Source: Gammaproteobacteria bacterium
Lineage (GTDB): Bacteria; Gemmatimonadota; Gemmatimonadetes; Longimicrobiales; Gaopeijiaceae
Length of the DNA: 64,000 nucleotides
Direction: 5' to 3'
Assembly: GCA_009840525.1 (NCBI GenBank)
Contig: VXNP01000070.1
Location: 1 to 64,000 of the forward strand
In this document: positions 46,703-55,627 of the stretch, piece by piece
Position numbering within the stretch: the first letter of the stretch is position 1
Layout of the letters: every line of letters starts with the position of its first letter
Notes under the pieces: generated by a model
Database searches by the model: none
Seen by the model: the letters and a program-made list of their open reading frames with translations, nothing else
What the model was told of the DNA's origin: nothing
Translations under genes and position numbers: made by a program

Positions 46703-48054
46703 GACTCCCGCTCCAGCCCGTACTTGTTGATCTTCTTGTAGAGGTTGGAGCGCGGCATGCCCGCCGACCGGGCGGTCTCGGTGATGTTCCAGTCGTGCTC
46801 GCGCAGCTTGTGCTCGATGAACGCCCGCTCCGCGCGGTCCTTGAAGTCGGCGAAGGAAGGTGCGGCCAGAAGTTGGCGGACGACCGCGCCGGGGCTGCCT
46901 CCGGAGAGCAGTCGGACGTCCTTCGTGCGGATCTCGTCGCCCTCCGAGAGAATCAGGAAGCGCTCCACGGCGTTGCGCAGTTGGCGCACGTTGCCCGGCC
47001 AGTCCATCGCCTTGAGCCGGTTCAGGGCACCCTCGGTGAAGTACTTCCGGGATGCCCGCCCGGTCCGCACCATCAGCGTGGTGAAGTGCTTCACGAGCAT
47101 GGGAATATCACAACGTCGCTCGCGAAGCGGAGGAAGCTCGATGGGAACGACGTTGAGACGATAGTAGAGATCCTCCCGGAACCGGTCGTTCCTGATCTCT
47201 TCGGCGAGGTCCTTGTTGGTGGCCGCGATGACGCGCACGTCCACCTGCAAGGTCCGGGAGCCTCCCACGCGGACCACGACACCCTGCTCCAGGACGCGCA
47301 GCACCTTCGCCTGGGCGGCGAAGGACATGTCTCCGATCTCGTCCAGGAAGAGTGTGCCGCCGTCGGCCTGCTCGAACTTCCCCGCGCGGTCCGCCACCGC
47401 CCCGGTAAACGACCCCTTCATGTGGCCGAAGAGCTCCGATTCGATGAGTTCCGAGGGGATGGCGGCGCAGTTCACTTCCACGAACGGCCGGTCGCGCCGG
47501 TCCGACAGCCTGTGGACCGCCCGGGCCACGAGCTCCTTCCCCGTGCCGTTCTCGCCGGTGATGAGCACGCGCGCCCGGGTCGGCGCCACCTTCTCGATAC
47601 GCATCAGCATCTGATGAATCCGGGGCGAGGAACCGACGATTTCGTACCGGCTCTCCACTTCGGTCTGAAGCGATTCGACGCTGCGCTTGAGCCCGTGCAT
47701 GTCGAGAGCGTTGCGCAGGGTAACGAACAGGCGCGCCGTGTCGAGGGGCTTCTCCAGGAAGTCATACGCGCCCCTGCGCGTGGCCTCCACGGCAGTATCG
47801 ATGTTGCCGTGCCCGCTGATCATGATCACCGGGGTGCGGGAGTCCAGCTTCCTCATCCTCGACAGGACTTCCAGGCCGTCCATCTCCGGCATCTTGACAT
47901 CGAGAAAGACGACATCGGGATTGTCGTCGACGAGGCGCTCGAGGCCGACGGGGCCGTTGGGGGCGACCGTCACGCGATGCGACTCGTACTCGAAGACCTG
48001 ACGCAGCGCGCCGCTGACCGAGGCGTCGTCGTCGACGATCAGGATGTGTGCCAT
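46699..48054 (-). CDS. NtrC-family sigma-54-dependent response regulator
   Basis: A 451-residue regulator: receiver domain (phospho-acceptor Asp52, VVFLDVKMPEMDG), AAA+ domain and Fis-type HTH (WNITETARSAGMPRSNLYKKI). In the AAA+ domain Walker A GENGTGKE is at 167-174 and Walker B FLDEIGD follows. The sigma-54-contacting loop reads GSFTGA (214-219) instead of the canonical GAFTGA. It should activate sigma-54 promoters if the substitution is tolerated. No kinase gene is next to it. It lies between thpR and lepB. Confidence 0.93.
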   Translation of the reverse strand: MAHILIVDDDASVSGALRQVFEYESHRVTVAPNGPVGLERLVDDNPDVVFLDVKMPEMDGLEVLSRMRKLDSRTPVIMISGHGNIDTAVEATRRGAYDFLEKPLDTARLFVTLRNALDMHGLKRSVESLQTEVESRYEIVGSSPRIHQMLMRIEKVAPTRARVLITGENGTGKELVARAVHRLSDRRDRPFVEVNCAAIPSELIESELFGHMKGSFTGAVADRAGKFEQADGGTLFLDEIGDMSFAAQAKVLRVLEQGVVVRVGGSRTLQVDVRVIAATNKDLAEEIRNDRFREDLYYRLNVVPIELPPLRERRCDIPMLVKHFTTLMVRTGRASRKYFTEGALNRLKAMDWPGNVRQLRNAVERFLILSEGDEIRTKDVRLLSGGSPGAVVRQLLAAPSFADFKDRAERAFIEHKLREHDWNITETARSAGMPRSNLYKKINKYGLERES

Positions 48055-48104
48055 GAAGTCGCGTCAGGGGCGGAGCATCGGGGGTCTTGCGCGGATCATG
48101 GTCA

Positions 48105-48689
48105 TCAGCCGTTGGGCTGCGCCGATTCCGGCGTCTCGAGCGCCGCCGAGGATACGACGCTGTAGCGGGCTCCGGTGCGGGAGAGATGACTGCGCATGAG
48201 TTCCACCGACGTCACGTCGATGTGATGGCGGAAGTCCAGGTCGGCAACCAGGGCGTCCAGTCCGCGGAAGGCGCCCGCGCCGGTCTCCGCCCTGGCGCGG
48301 CCCACGGTGATGTGAGGATGGAAGGCGCTCGTCTCCCGGCTGAAGCCCAGGCTGGCCAATCCCCACTCCACATCCTGTTTCAGACAGCGCAGGGCGAGGA
48401 CCGGCTCCACCCCGGCCCACAGCACCGTTGGGCGGCGAATCGTGGGAAAGGCGCCGAAGCCGCGGATCTCCATCGAGAAGGACCGGTTCTTGCCTCCGAC
48501 TTCGTCGATCGCTTCCGACACGCGGGGCGTAAGGTCCGGATGTGGATTCCCCAGGAACTTGAGGGTCAGGTGATACGTTTCGGGATCCAGCCACCGCACC
48601 GGCAACCCGGCTTCCCTGAGGGGCCGAGCGGCGTCGTACACGCCTTCCTTCGCGCCATCGGAGAGATTCAGCGCGATGAACAGTCGCAT
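48105..48689 (-). CDS. thpR: RNA 2',3'-cyclic phosphodiesterase
   Basis: 2H phosphoesterase of the ThpR/LigT family, which opens 2',3'-cyclic phosphates in RNA. Both catalytic motifs are present: HLTL at residues 40-43 and HITV at 126-129. The product has 194 residues and begins [20 protein letters not shown], typical of the family. It is the first gene of a short unit with the NtrC-type regulator (50-nt gap) and lepB. Confidence 0.93.
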   Translation of the reverse strand: MRLFIALNLSDGAKEGVYDAARPLREAGLPVRWLDPETYHLTLKFLGNPHPDLTPRVSEAIDEVGGKNRSFSMEIRGFGAFPTIRRPTVLWAGVEPVLALRCLKQDVEWGLASLGFSRETSAFHPHITVGRARAETGAGAFRGLDALVADLDFRHHIDVTSVELMRSHLSRTGARYSVVSSAALETPESAQPNG

Positions 48690-48751
48690 GCGGGACTCTT
48701 GAAAGGAGGTGGCCGGGGATTGTGGCGCCGGCGCGCCGCGATACCGCGATT

Positions 48752-48781
48752 AATGTACCCGTACCCGCGGGACCGAATCAA
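48752..48781 (-). promoter_or_regulatory. Promoter of thpR
   Basis: Minus-strand -35 TTGATT (48776-48781) and -10 TACATT (48752-48757), 18-nt spacer, in the 234-nt gap between divergent thpR and the formate ligase gene. The predicted start near 48745 gives a leader of about 56 nt. No convincing plus-strand promoter for the formate ligase was found in the same gap. Confidence 0.45.
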
Positions 48782-48923
48782 GGAAATCAGCGTTCCCCGC
48801 CAGACTCGTTTCCTGCGCCTATTCCCAAATCAGGCCGCAGAGGAAATCTTTCTGGCGCATCCGCGAGCGCCGAGTTGTTGTGCGACGAGTCCCTCGGCAC
48901 CCCGACGCCAGCGCCCCGAAACC

Positions 48924-50840
48924 ATGGATTATCCCCTGCCAATGACCGATCACGGCCGCCATACCTCGCTCCAGATTCGTTCGCCCGTCCCCTCCGACAT
49001 CGAGATCGCGCAGGAAGCCCCGCTCACCTCCATCACCTCCATCGCCGCGCAACTCGGCCTCGCAGACGGGGAGCTCGAAATGCACGGATCGTACAAGGCG
49101 AAGGTGAGGCTTTCCGTGCTCGACCGGCTCTCCGCCGTGCCGGACGGCAAGTACATCGACGTGACGGCGATAACGCCTACGCCCCTCGGCGAAGGCAAGA
49201 CCACGACCACGGTGGGACTCGCCCAGGCAATGGGCGCCCACCTCGGCAAGCGCACGATCGCGTGCATCCGCCAGCCCAGCCAGGGCCCGACCTTCGGCAT
49301 CAAGGGCGGAGCGGCGGGCGGCGGCTACAGCCAGGTCATCCCGATGGAGGACTTCAACCTGCACCTCACGGGCGACATCCACGCCATCACCGCGGCCAAC
49401 AACCTGCTGGCGGCGGCGATCGACATACGGATGCTGCACGAGTCCCGCCAGAGCGACGAGCTTCTCTTCGAGCGCCTCTTTCCGGTCCGCAACGGACGGC
49501 GCTTCTTCGCCCGCGGCATGCGGGTGCGCAAGGAGAAGCTCGGCATCGCCACCACGGACCCGGACCGGATGACGCCGGAGGAGCGCAGCCGCTTCGTGCG
49601 CCTGGGCATCGATCCGGACACCATCACCTGGCGGCGCGTGATGGATACCAACGACCGCATGCTCCGCGAGATCACGGTCGGTCAGGGTCCGGATGAATTC
49701 GGATTCACCCGCACCACCGGGTTCGACATTACGGTGGCCAGCGAGATCATGGCGATTCTCGCCCTGACCACCGACCTGGCCGACATGCGCCGAAGGCTCG
49801 GGGCCATGGTGGTGGGGGCGACGGGCGACGGCGAACCCGTAACCGCCGAGGACATCGGTGCCGCGGGCGCGCTCGCCGTCCTCATGCGCGATGCCGTTCA
49901 GCCCACGTTGATGCAGACGCTCGAGGGTACTCCCGTCTTCGTCCACGCCGGACCGTTCGCCAACATCGCGCACGGCAACAGTTCCATCATTGCCGACCGA
50001 ATCGCGCTCAAGCTGAGTGACTACGTCATCACGGAATCGGGATTCGGGGCCGACATCGGCATGGAGAAATTCTTCAACATCAAGTGCCGCTATTCCGGGC
50101 TGGCGCCCGACGCGGTGGTGCTGGTGGCCACCATCCGGGCCCTGAAGACGCATGGCGGCGGACCTCCCGTGGTGGCGGGACGGCCGCTCGACCGCGCGTA
50201 CACCGAAGAGAACCTGGAGCTGCTCTCCCGGGGAATCGCCAACATGGAGCACCACATCCGTACGGCACGCAGGTTCGGAGTTCCGGTGGTGGTGGCCGTG
50301 AACCACTTCGCCACCGACACGGATGCCGAGGTGGACCTGGTGATCCGGGCCGCACGCGCCGCCGGGGCCGTGGACGCTGTGGTCTCGAAGCACTGGGCCG
50401 CCGGAGGCGCCGGAGCGGTCGCGCTGGGCCGGGCCGTGGTGCGCGCCACCGAGCAACCCTCCGATTTCCGCTTCCTCTATCCGCTCGACCTCCCGGTTCG
50501 GGAGAAGATCGAGATCATCGCCCGCGAGGTCTACGGCGCGGACGGGGTGGAGTTCGAGCCGCTGGCCAACGAGCGCATCGACCTCTTCACGCGCCAGGGC
50601 TTCTCCGACCTGCCGATCTGCATGGCCAAGACACATCTGAGCATCAGCCACGACCCGCGCCGCAAGGGAGTGCCACGAGGATACACGCTGCCGATCCGCG
50701 ACGTGCGCGCCTCCGTGGGCGCCGGGTTCCTGTATCCGCTGGTGGGTCAGATGCGCACCATGCCCGGACTGCCGACCCGTCCCTCCTTCTACGATGTCGA
50801 CCTGGATCCTGACACCGGAAGGGTGATCGGTCTATTCTAA
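48924..50840 (+). CDS. fhs: Formate--tetrahydrofolate ligase, long eukaryote-like form
   Basis: ATP-dependent activation of formate to 10-formyl-THF for purine and one-carbon metabolism. The P-loop-like [11 protein letters not shown] is at residues 85-95. The 638-residue product contains the segment between [14 protein letters not shown] and [10 protein letters not shown] found in the synthetase domain of animal C1-THF synthase. From memory, its C-terminus ([13 protein letters not shown], then [12 protein letters not shown]) also follows that form closely. Typical bacterial Fhs is about 560 residues. ATG 48924 is preferred; 48942 is an alternative. The frame stays open further upstream but without conservation. 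No folD nearby. Confidence 0.95.
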   Translation: MDYPLPMTDHGRHTSLQIRSPVPSDIEIAQEAPLTSITSIAAQLGLADGELEMHGSYKAKVRLSVLDRLSAVPDGKYIDVTAITPTPLGEGKTTTTVGLAQAMGAHLGKRTIACIRQPSQGPTFGIKGGAAGGGYSQVIPMEDFNLHLTGDIHAITAANNLLAAAIDIRMLHESRQSDELLFERLFPVRNGRRFFARGMRVRKEKLGIATTDPDRMTPEERSRFVRLGIDPDTITWRRVMDTNDRMLREITVGQGPDEFGFTRTTGFDITVASEIMAILALTTDLADMRRRLGAMVVGATGDGEPVTAEDIGAAGALAVLMRDAVQPTLMQTLEGTPVFVHAGPFANIAHGNSSIIADRIALKLSDYVITESGFGADIGMEKFFNIKCRYSGLAPDAVVLVATIRALKTHGGGPPVVAGRPLDRAYTEENLELLSRGIANMEHHIRTARRFGVPVVVAVNHFATDTDAEVDLVIRAARAAGAVDAVVSKHWAAGGAGAVALGRAVVRATEQPSDFRFLYPLDLPVREKIEIIAREVYGADGVEFEPLANERIDLFTRQGFSDLPICMAKTHLSISHDPRRKGVPRGYTLPIRDVRASVGAGFLYPLVGQMRTMPGLPTRPSFYDVDLDPDTGRVIGLF

Positions 50841-50917
50841 CAGGCGCGACGACCCCCGATCGGCCATCGGCCGGACGTAGCGACTACGACAACCGCGACA
50901 CCACCTCCCAGGAGGCC

Positions 50918-52096
50918 ATGATGCCGGCGCACCAAGAGACGACGATCACGGCAGGAGCGGCACGGGATTCCCATTCCGACCCGCCCCCGGCCACCCATGG
51001 CGGCAAGCGCCGGCGGAGGCGGCGGCCGGATTCGAAGGCGTCCGCAAGGACGGTGCTCGGAGGCATGCTGCTCGCAGCCATCGCGTTCTCCTCCTCCGCA
51101 CTCCAGGCCCAGGATCCGCCCTTCCGGTCCTATGGCGGCTCCAGTGTTTCCTTCGATGCGCGCGTGCACGCTCAGTACGAGGCGCCGAGCCCCGAGGGCG
51201 CCGTCTCGACGTTCTCCATGCGGCGCGCCTGGATCACGCTGGACGGGCGCTACAACGACTTCGTCAGCGGTCGCCTCCAGTTCGAGGCGCTGCGCGGAGG
51301 CACGGTGCTGGACGCGTGGCTCACGTTGAGCTTCTCGGAGGCGTTCGTGCTCAACATGGGTCAGTTCAAGCGCGGCATCTCGTACTTCTGGCTGGTCCCC
51401 AACTCGGATCTGCCCCTCATCGAACGCGACGCGAGGGTCTCGGGGGTTGACGACTGCCCGGGAATCGGTGGCGTGTGTTCCTTCGGCAACCTGGCGTTCC
51501 GGCTTGGCCTGAACGGATATGAGCCCGGGCTGCTGATGACGGGCCGCCTCGGCAGCCGGGCGAGCTACCGCGTAACGCTCACGAACGGGGAAGGCATCGA
51601 CAACCGGGATGCCAACAACTGGAAGTCGACCACCGCGCAGCTGTCCTTCGACCTTAACGACGATAGCCGCTTAGCGGCCTACGCCTCATTCGACGAAACC
51701 CACTTCGAGTACGGATCGGCCTGGACCCCGGCCTACGGGCTCGAGTTCGAGGCAGGGACATGGCGCGACGGAGGCCACCTGCTGCTGGGGGCGATCCGGG
51801 GGCGGAACTGGAAGGTGGCCCAGGACACCCCGTTCACGGCATTTCAGGCGATGGGCCTCTGGTATGCGCGGTTGCCGGAGACCGCCCGCTTCGAGGCCAT
51901 CGAGCCTCTGCTGCGCCTGAGTTGGGCCAGGACCGAGGACGCCGATGGCGGGGACGTTTCCGGCTTCACAATCACCCCCGGCTTCATGCTGTACGCCTTC
52001 GGGAAGAACGGAATCTCGACCAATCTGGATATCTACCGGTCCTCGCTCGACCGCACCGAATGGTCCCTCAAGGTCCAGGCGTTCACCTACTTCTAG
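50918..52096 (+). CDS. Outer-membrane porin, OprO/OprP-like
   Basis: A 392-residue secreted beta-barrel. The start ATG 50918 has a GGAGG site. The signal is unusual: about 48 residues precede the hydrophobic core (GGMLLAAIAFSSSALQAQ), including a run of six Arg. After the AQA-like cleavage site the sequence is a series of alternating strands with Tyr/Trp/Phe girdles. It ends in WSLKVQAFTYF, with the terminal Phe typical for outer-membrane insertion. The N-terminal strands (SFSMRRAWITLDGRYNDF) resemble phosphate-selective porins. Substrate unknown. Confidence 0.82.
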   Translation: MMPAHQETTITAGAARDSHSDPPPATHGGKRRRRRRPDSKASARTVLGGMLLAAIAFSSSALQAQDPPFRSYGGSSVSFDARVHAQYEAPSPEGAVSTFSMRRAWITLDGRYNDFVSGRLQFEALRGGTVLDAWLTLSFSEAFVLNMGQFKRGISYFWLVPNSDLPLIERDARVSGVDDCPGIGGVCSFGNLAFRLGLNGYEPGLLMTGRLGSRASYRVTLTNGEGIDNRDANNWKSTTAQLSFDLNDDSRLAAYASFDETHFEYGSAWTPAYGLEFEAGTWRDGGHLLLGAIRGRNWKVAQDTPFTAFQAMGLWYARLPETARFEAIEPLLRLSWARTEDADGGDVSGFTITPGFMLYAFGKNGISTNLDIYRSSLDRTEWSLKVQAFTYF

Positions 52097-52114
52097 CCTG
52101 AAACGGAGGCGAGT

Positions 52115-52130
52115 GGCGCCGACAGGCGCC
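52115..52130. terminator. Hairpin between convergent porin and STAS genes
   Basis: GGCGCC-GACA-GGCGCC forms a perfect 6-bp stem in the 66-nt gap between the convergent porin and STAS genes. Lacking a U tract, it could act as a weak terminator for both directions. Confidence 0.35.
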
Positions 52131-52162
52131 GGTGGCGTCGAGCTACGGCTCCCGCAACGCCT

Positions 52163-52495
52163 TCAGAAGCTGTCGATCGCCTGCTCGACGGTATCGCGGA
52201 CCGTCATGATGCGCGTGAAACCGCTGACCTCCAGCACCTCCCGGACATGGTCCTGCACCTGGCACAGCGCCACTCCTCCGCCCTGGGCACGGGTCTTCTT
52301 GACGGCGAGGAGGAGAATGCGGAGGCCGGCGCTGCTGATGTACGACAGCTCGCCGCAATCCACGACCAGGCGGCTCGAACCGCCCTCCATGGCCTTGCTC
52401 AACTCCTGCTCGAAGGAGGTCGCGTTTACCGAATCAACGCGGCCGCTTACGGCCGCGATCACGGCGTCTCCGGACTGACTGGCTGTGACTTTCAC
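52163..52495 (-). CDS. STAS-domain anti-sigma factor antagonist
   Basis: Single-domain SpoIIAA/RsbV-like protein of 110 residues from GTG 52495 (GGGGA motif upstream; the longer ATG 52546 version overlaps the next gene by 28 nt). The phosphorylation loop LVVDCGELSYISSAGLRILL has serines 54 and 55 where the family is phosphorylated by the cognate kinase. It should switch partner between the ATPase at 52519 and another target depending on phosphorylation. The RsbU-like phosphatase at 53259 is the obvious activator. Confidence 0.9.
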   Translation of the reverse strand: MKVTASQSGDAVIAAVSGRVDSVNATSFEQELSKAMEGGSSRLVVDCGELSYISSAGLRILLLAVKKTRAQGGGVALCQVQDHVREVLEVSGFTRIMTVRDTVEQAIDSF

Positions 52496-52518
52496 GGATT
52501 TGGATCCCCTGTCGCGCC

Positions 52519-52938
52519 CTACAGCGGCTGTGTGAGGGTCAGGCAATTTCGCTTTTTATCGCGTCGATAGGATATGTCGTGCACGAGGTTCTTGGCAAGG
52601 TGGATGCCGAGCCCTCCGATGGGTCGCTCGTCCACCGGCAGCGTGAAATCCGGGAGCGGCGCGTCAGCCAGCGGATTGAACGATCGTCCGTTGTCTTCGA
52701 TGCGGACTTCCAGCACCTGGTCTCCCAGCCCGAAGTCCACGCGAATCCTCGGTTCCTCCGGCACTTTCTCGAACCCGTATGAGATGACGTTGGTGAGGAT
52801 TTCGTCCAGCGCCAGACAGAACCTCTGCACTACGAGATCGCTTACGCCGTTCGCGGTGACGAAGCGCTCGAACACCTCCACGACCCTTCGAGGCTCGTGC
52901 TGGTCCATCCCCACATCAATCCCAAGTGTGACATCCAT
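52519..52938 (-). CDS. RsbW-like anti-sigma/serine kinase ATPase
   Basis: A 139-residue stand-alone HATPase_c protein. The N-box is DEILTNVISYGF (45-56, Asn50), the Mg/nucleotide motif EDNGRSFNP (Asp82), and the lid GGLGIHLAKNLV (108-119). This matches RsbW/SpoIIAB-type switch kinases, which phosphorylate a STAS partner and sequester a target (often a sigma factor). No sigma factor is encoded in the window, so the final target is unknown. Directly upstream of the STAS gene (23-nt gap). Confidence 0.88.
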   Translation of the reverse strand: MDVTLGIDVGMDQHEPRRVVEVFERFVTANGVSDLVVQRFCLALDEILTNVISYGFEKVPEEPRIRVDFGLGDQVLEVRIEDNGRSFNPLADAPLPDFTLPVDERPIGGLGIHLAKNLVHDISYRRDKKRNCLTLTQPL

Positions 52939-53258
52939 GCGTCGATCCGCGGCTGTGCCCCAACGACTGCGCCATTCTCCCTTTGTTCCGCAGGCTTCCG
53001 GATTTGCCGGCCTAACAACCTATCACGGCAGGCTCGAATGCGCATCCCTCGATGCCCCGGCGTCGCCACGACGCGCCGGCAACGCCAAACCGGAAGCTGA
53101 TCTCCAACATTCCCGAGCTCCGACAAGTGCGGATCGTTGTTGCCAACGGGCGCGCAAAGAGTAGTTTTGGGCGACGCCAACGCCCGATCAGGCTCCCGAG
53201 CCGGCCGACCGCCGGCTCAGCGGAATGCATCGGGATCGCTTCTCTTTCGGGAGGACGT
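52939..53258. other. Divergent intergenic region of the signalling block
   Basis: 320 nt between the divergent ATPase (minus) and receiver-phosphatase (plus) genes. It holds one credible plus-strand promoter (53140-53167) followed by a leader of about 85 nt with a GGGAGG ribosome-binding site. No convincing minus-strand promoter, RNA structure, or small gene was found, though some short frames are open. Confidence 0.6.
53140..53167 (+). promoter_or_regulatory. Promoter of the receiver-phosphatase/binding protein/kinase operon
   Basis: Plus-strand -35 TTGCCA (53140-53145) and -10 TAGTTT (53162-53167), 16-nt spacer; start near 53174, 85 nt before the ATG at 53259. Confidence 0.45.
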
Positions 53259-54410
53259 ATGAAGAAGATTCTTGTGGTGGACGACGAGCCGGATCTCGAG
53301 CTTCTCCTCAGGCAGAAGTTCCGCCGCAAGATGCGCCGGCGGGAGATCGAACTCGTTTTCGCCAGCAATGGTGTCGAAGCGCTCGACAAGCTGAACGAGC
53401 AGGACGACATCGACATGGTCCTGTCGGACATCAACATGCCGGAGATGGACGGGCTGACGCTCCTCAGCCAGATCAACTCGCTGGACCTGGACCTGCGCGC
53501 GGTGATCGTCACGGCGTACGGCGACATGGAGAACATCCGCACCGCCATGAATCGCGGCGCGTTCGATTTCCTCACCAAGCCGATCAACTTCGACGATCTC
53601 GAAACCACGATCGACAAGACGATCCGTCATCTGGAGGTGATGCGCGAAGCGCTTCGCTCCCGCGACGAGCTCGTTGCCCTGCGCCAGGAGCTGGGCGTAG
53701 CGGCTCAGATGCAGGACTCGATCCTGCCCAAGGTCTTCCCGCAGCATCCCCGCTACGGCCTGTTCGCCTGGATGACCCCGGCCAAGGAGGTGGGCGGTGA
53801 CTTCTACGACTTTTTCCCGGTGGAGGATGAGGGGTTTGCCGTGGTGGTCGCGGATGTCTCCGGCAAGGGAGTTCCCGCCGCGCTGTTCATGATGGTCAGC
53901 CGGACCCTCGTCAAGGGATCCGCCCTTGGCGAACGGGAACCCGTAAAATGCATAACCGAGGTCAACCAGCTACTCTACGAACAGAACAAGGAGTCGATGT
54001 TCGTAACCATGTTCTACGCGGTACTCGATCCGGCATCGGGGCTTCTGCAATACGTAAACGGAGGCCACAACCTCCCCTGTCTGGTCAAGCCCTCGGGCGA
54101 GGTGACATGGCTGCCGGGGGACAGCGGCATCGTTCTCGGCGTGATCGACGAATTCCCCTATCAGCAACACTCGATGCAGTTGGAGGAGGGCGACATCGTC
54201 TTCTTCTACACGGATGGCGTGACGGAAGCGATGGACGAGGCCGGAAACCAGTTCGGGGATGATACCCTGCTGGATGTCCTGCGAAGGGCGGCCGGCGCCG
54301 ACCCCGAGGACATGACACGCCAGGTGGTCGATGCCGTCCATGAACACGCCGGCGGCGCACCCCAGTCCGACGACCTGACCTGTCTGGCGCTCCGATACGG
54401 GGGAGACTGA
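53259..54410 (+). CDS. Response regulator with PP2C (RsbU/SpoIIE) phosphatase output
   Basis: A 383-residue protein: CheY-like receiver (residues 1-120; acidic pair Asp8/Asp9, phospho-acceptor Asp57 in LSDINMPEMDG, Lys107 in LTKPI), a short helical linker, and a SpoIIE/RsbU-type PP2C domain. The linker-to-output junction (VAAQMQDSILP) is typical of RsbU proteins. PP2C metal residues are visible in GGDFYD (Asp181), ADVSGKG (Asp199), FYTDGVTEA (Asp319) and QSDDLT. Expected role: when phosphorylated, dephosphorylate the STAS protein encoded next door. Stop overlaps the next start (TGATG). Confidence 0.94.
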   Translation: MKKILVVDDEPDLELLLRQKFRRKMRRREIELVFASNGVEALDKLNEQDDIDMVLSDINMPEMDGLTLLSQINSLDLDLRAVIVTAYGDMENIRTAMNRGAFDFLTKPINFDDLETTIDKTIRHLEVMREALRSRDELVALRQELGVAAQMQDSILPKVFPQHPRYGLFAWMTPAKEVGGDFYDFFPVEDEGFAVVVADVSGKGVPAALFMMVSRTLVKGSALGEREPVKCITEVNQLLYEQNKESMFVTMFYAVLDPASGLLQYVNGGHNLPCLVKPSGEVTWLPGDSGIVLGVIDEFPYQQHSMQLEEGDIVFFYTDGVTEAMDEAGNQFGDDTLLDVLRRAAGADPEDMTRQVVDAVHEHAGGAPQSDDLTCLALRYGGD

Positions 54411-55627
54411 TGAGACGCGGGACGGGGTGCCGGGGCGCAAGGCCCGCGAGCCATGCCCTGACGCCTCGCCACGCTGCCACCGCAGTCTTTCTGGGAATCG
54501 TGGTCGGCGCTCTCGCGGACTCGCCGCTGGCGGCCCAGTCGGAGGCGGAGGGCGTCTTTGCGGATTCGATCGTGTTCGGGCAGTCGGCCGCCTTCACCGG
54601 CCCCACGAGCGAGCTTGGATCCAACATGAGGCTCGGGATTCTCGCGGCGTTCGAGGAAGCCAACCGGCGTGGGGGTGTGCAGGGACGGGTGCTTCGGCTT
54701 CGTTCGCGGGACGACGGATACGAACCCGAAGCCGCTTCCGACAACACGCACGCGCTTATCGCCGAGGGCGTGTTCGGACTGGTGGGCGCGGTGGGAACTC
54801 CCACCTCCACCGCGGCGGAACCGATCGCGAGCGCCGCCGGCGTCCCTTACATCGGGCCGTTCACGGGCGCGGAATTCCTGCGTGAGAATCGCGACTTCGT
54901 CGTCAACCTGCGGGCATCCTACTTTCAGGAAACCGAGGAGATGGTCGAGCGCCTGACCACCGACCTCGGCTTCACGCGCTTCGCGGTCCTGTACCAGGAC
55001 GACAACTACGGCAACGCCGGGCTGACCGGCATGCGCCGGGCTCTGGGAAGGCGTGACATGCTGCTGGTGGCCGAGGGAGCGTACGTCCGCAACACCACCG
55101 CGGTGAAGCGGGCTCTTCTCGATATCCGGGAAGGCAACCCCCAGGCGGTGATCATCATCGGCGCCTATCAACCCGCGGCCACGTTCATCAGGTGGGCGCG
55201 CCGCATCGGCGTGAACGCCATCTTCGTGAACATCTCGTTCGTCGGCAGCAACGCGCTGTTGAACGAACTGGGCGCAGCGGGCGAGGGTGTCGTGGTCACC
55301 CAGGTAGTCCCCTTCCCCCAGGACACCTCCGTTCCCGTGGTGGCCCGCTACCATCAGGCGCTGGAAGTGGTGGACCCGGATGCGAGTCCCGGCTTCGTCT
55401 CGCTCGAAGGCTACCTGGCCGGACTCCTGATCGCCGAAGGACTGGACCGGACGGGCCCGGAACCGACCCGGGAGGGCTTCCTCGCGACGCTTCGGGAAGC
55501 AGGGCTCATCGATCTGGGCGGGTTCGCGGTGGAGTACGGGGTGCGCGACAACCAGGGCTCGGACCGCGTGTTTCTGACCCGGATCCAGGCTGGCCGTTTC
55601 CGCGCCATGGAGCGGCTCTCGCGATGA
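54410..55627 (+). CDS. LivJ-type periplasmic ligand-binding protein, probable sensor subunit
   Basis: A 405-residue type I periplasmic binding protein (branched-chain amino acid/amide/urea-binding superfamily). The basic N-terminus plus hydrophobic stretch (ATAVFLGIVVGALAD) and AAQS give a signal peptide with cleavage near residue 43. The mature protein begins with IVFGQSAAFTGPTSELGSNM, the family's typical first strand and ligand loop. VLYQDDNYGNAGL lies near 200. No ABC permease or ATPase gene is present; instead it overlaps a phosphatase regulator upstream (1 nt) and a histidine kinase downstream (4 nt). A sensing role is therefore more likely than import. The ligand is unknown. Confidence 0.88.
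   Translation: MRRGTGCRGARPASHALTPRHAATAVFLGIVVGALADSPLAAQSEAEGVFADSIVFGQSAAFTGPTSELGSNMRLGILAAFEEANRRGGVQGRVLRLRSRDDGYEPEAASDNTHALIAEGVFGLVGAVGTPTSTAAEPIASAAGVPYIGPFTGAEFLRENRDFVVNLRASYFQETEEMVERLTTDLGFTRFAVLYQDDNYGNAGLTGMRRALGRRDMLLVAEGAYVRNTTAVKRALLDIREGNPQAVIIIGAYQPAATFIRWARRIGVNAIFVNISFVGSNALLNELGAAGEGVVVTQVVPFPQDTSVPVVARYHQALEVVDPDASPGFVSLEGYLAGLLIAEGLDRTGPEPTREGFLATLREAGLIDLGGFAVEYGVRDNQGSDRVFLTRIQAGRFRAMERLSR

Noticed and set aside
48700-48725. AAAGGAGGTGG on the plus strand, a perfect ribosome-binding sequence
   Set aside because: No conserved reading frame starts at the right distance; the GTG/TTG codons that follow lead into a shadow frame of the formate ligase gene.
48087-48923. 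In-frame upstream extension of the formate ligase by about 279 codons
   Set aside because: It runs antisense to thpR and shows no similarity to any part of the family. The conserved protein begins near 48924.
52960-53060. Minus-strand promoter for the ATPase-STAS pair
   Set aside because: Several partial -10 boxes (for example TGTTAG) occur, but none has a -35 at acceptable spacing.
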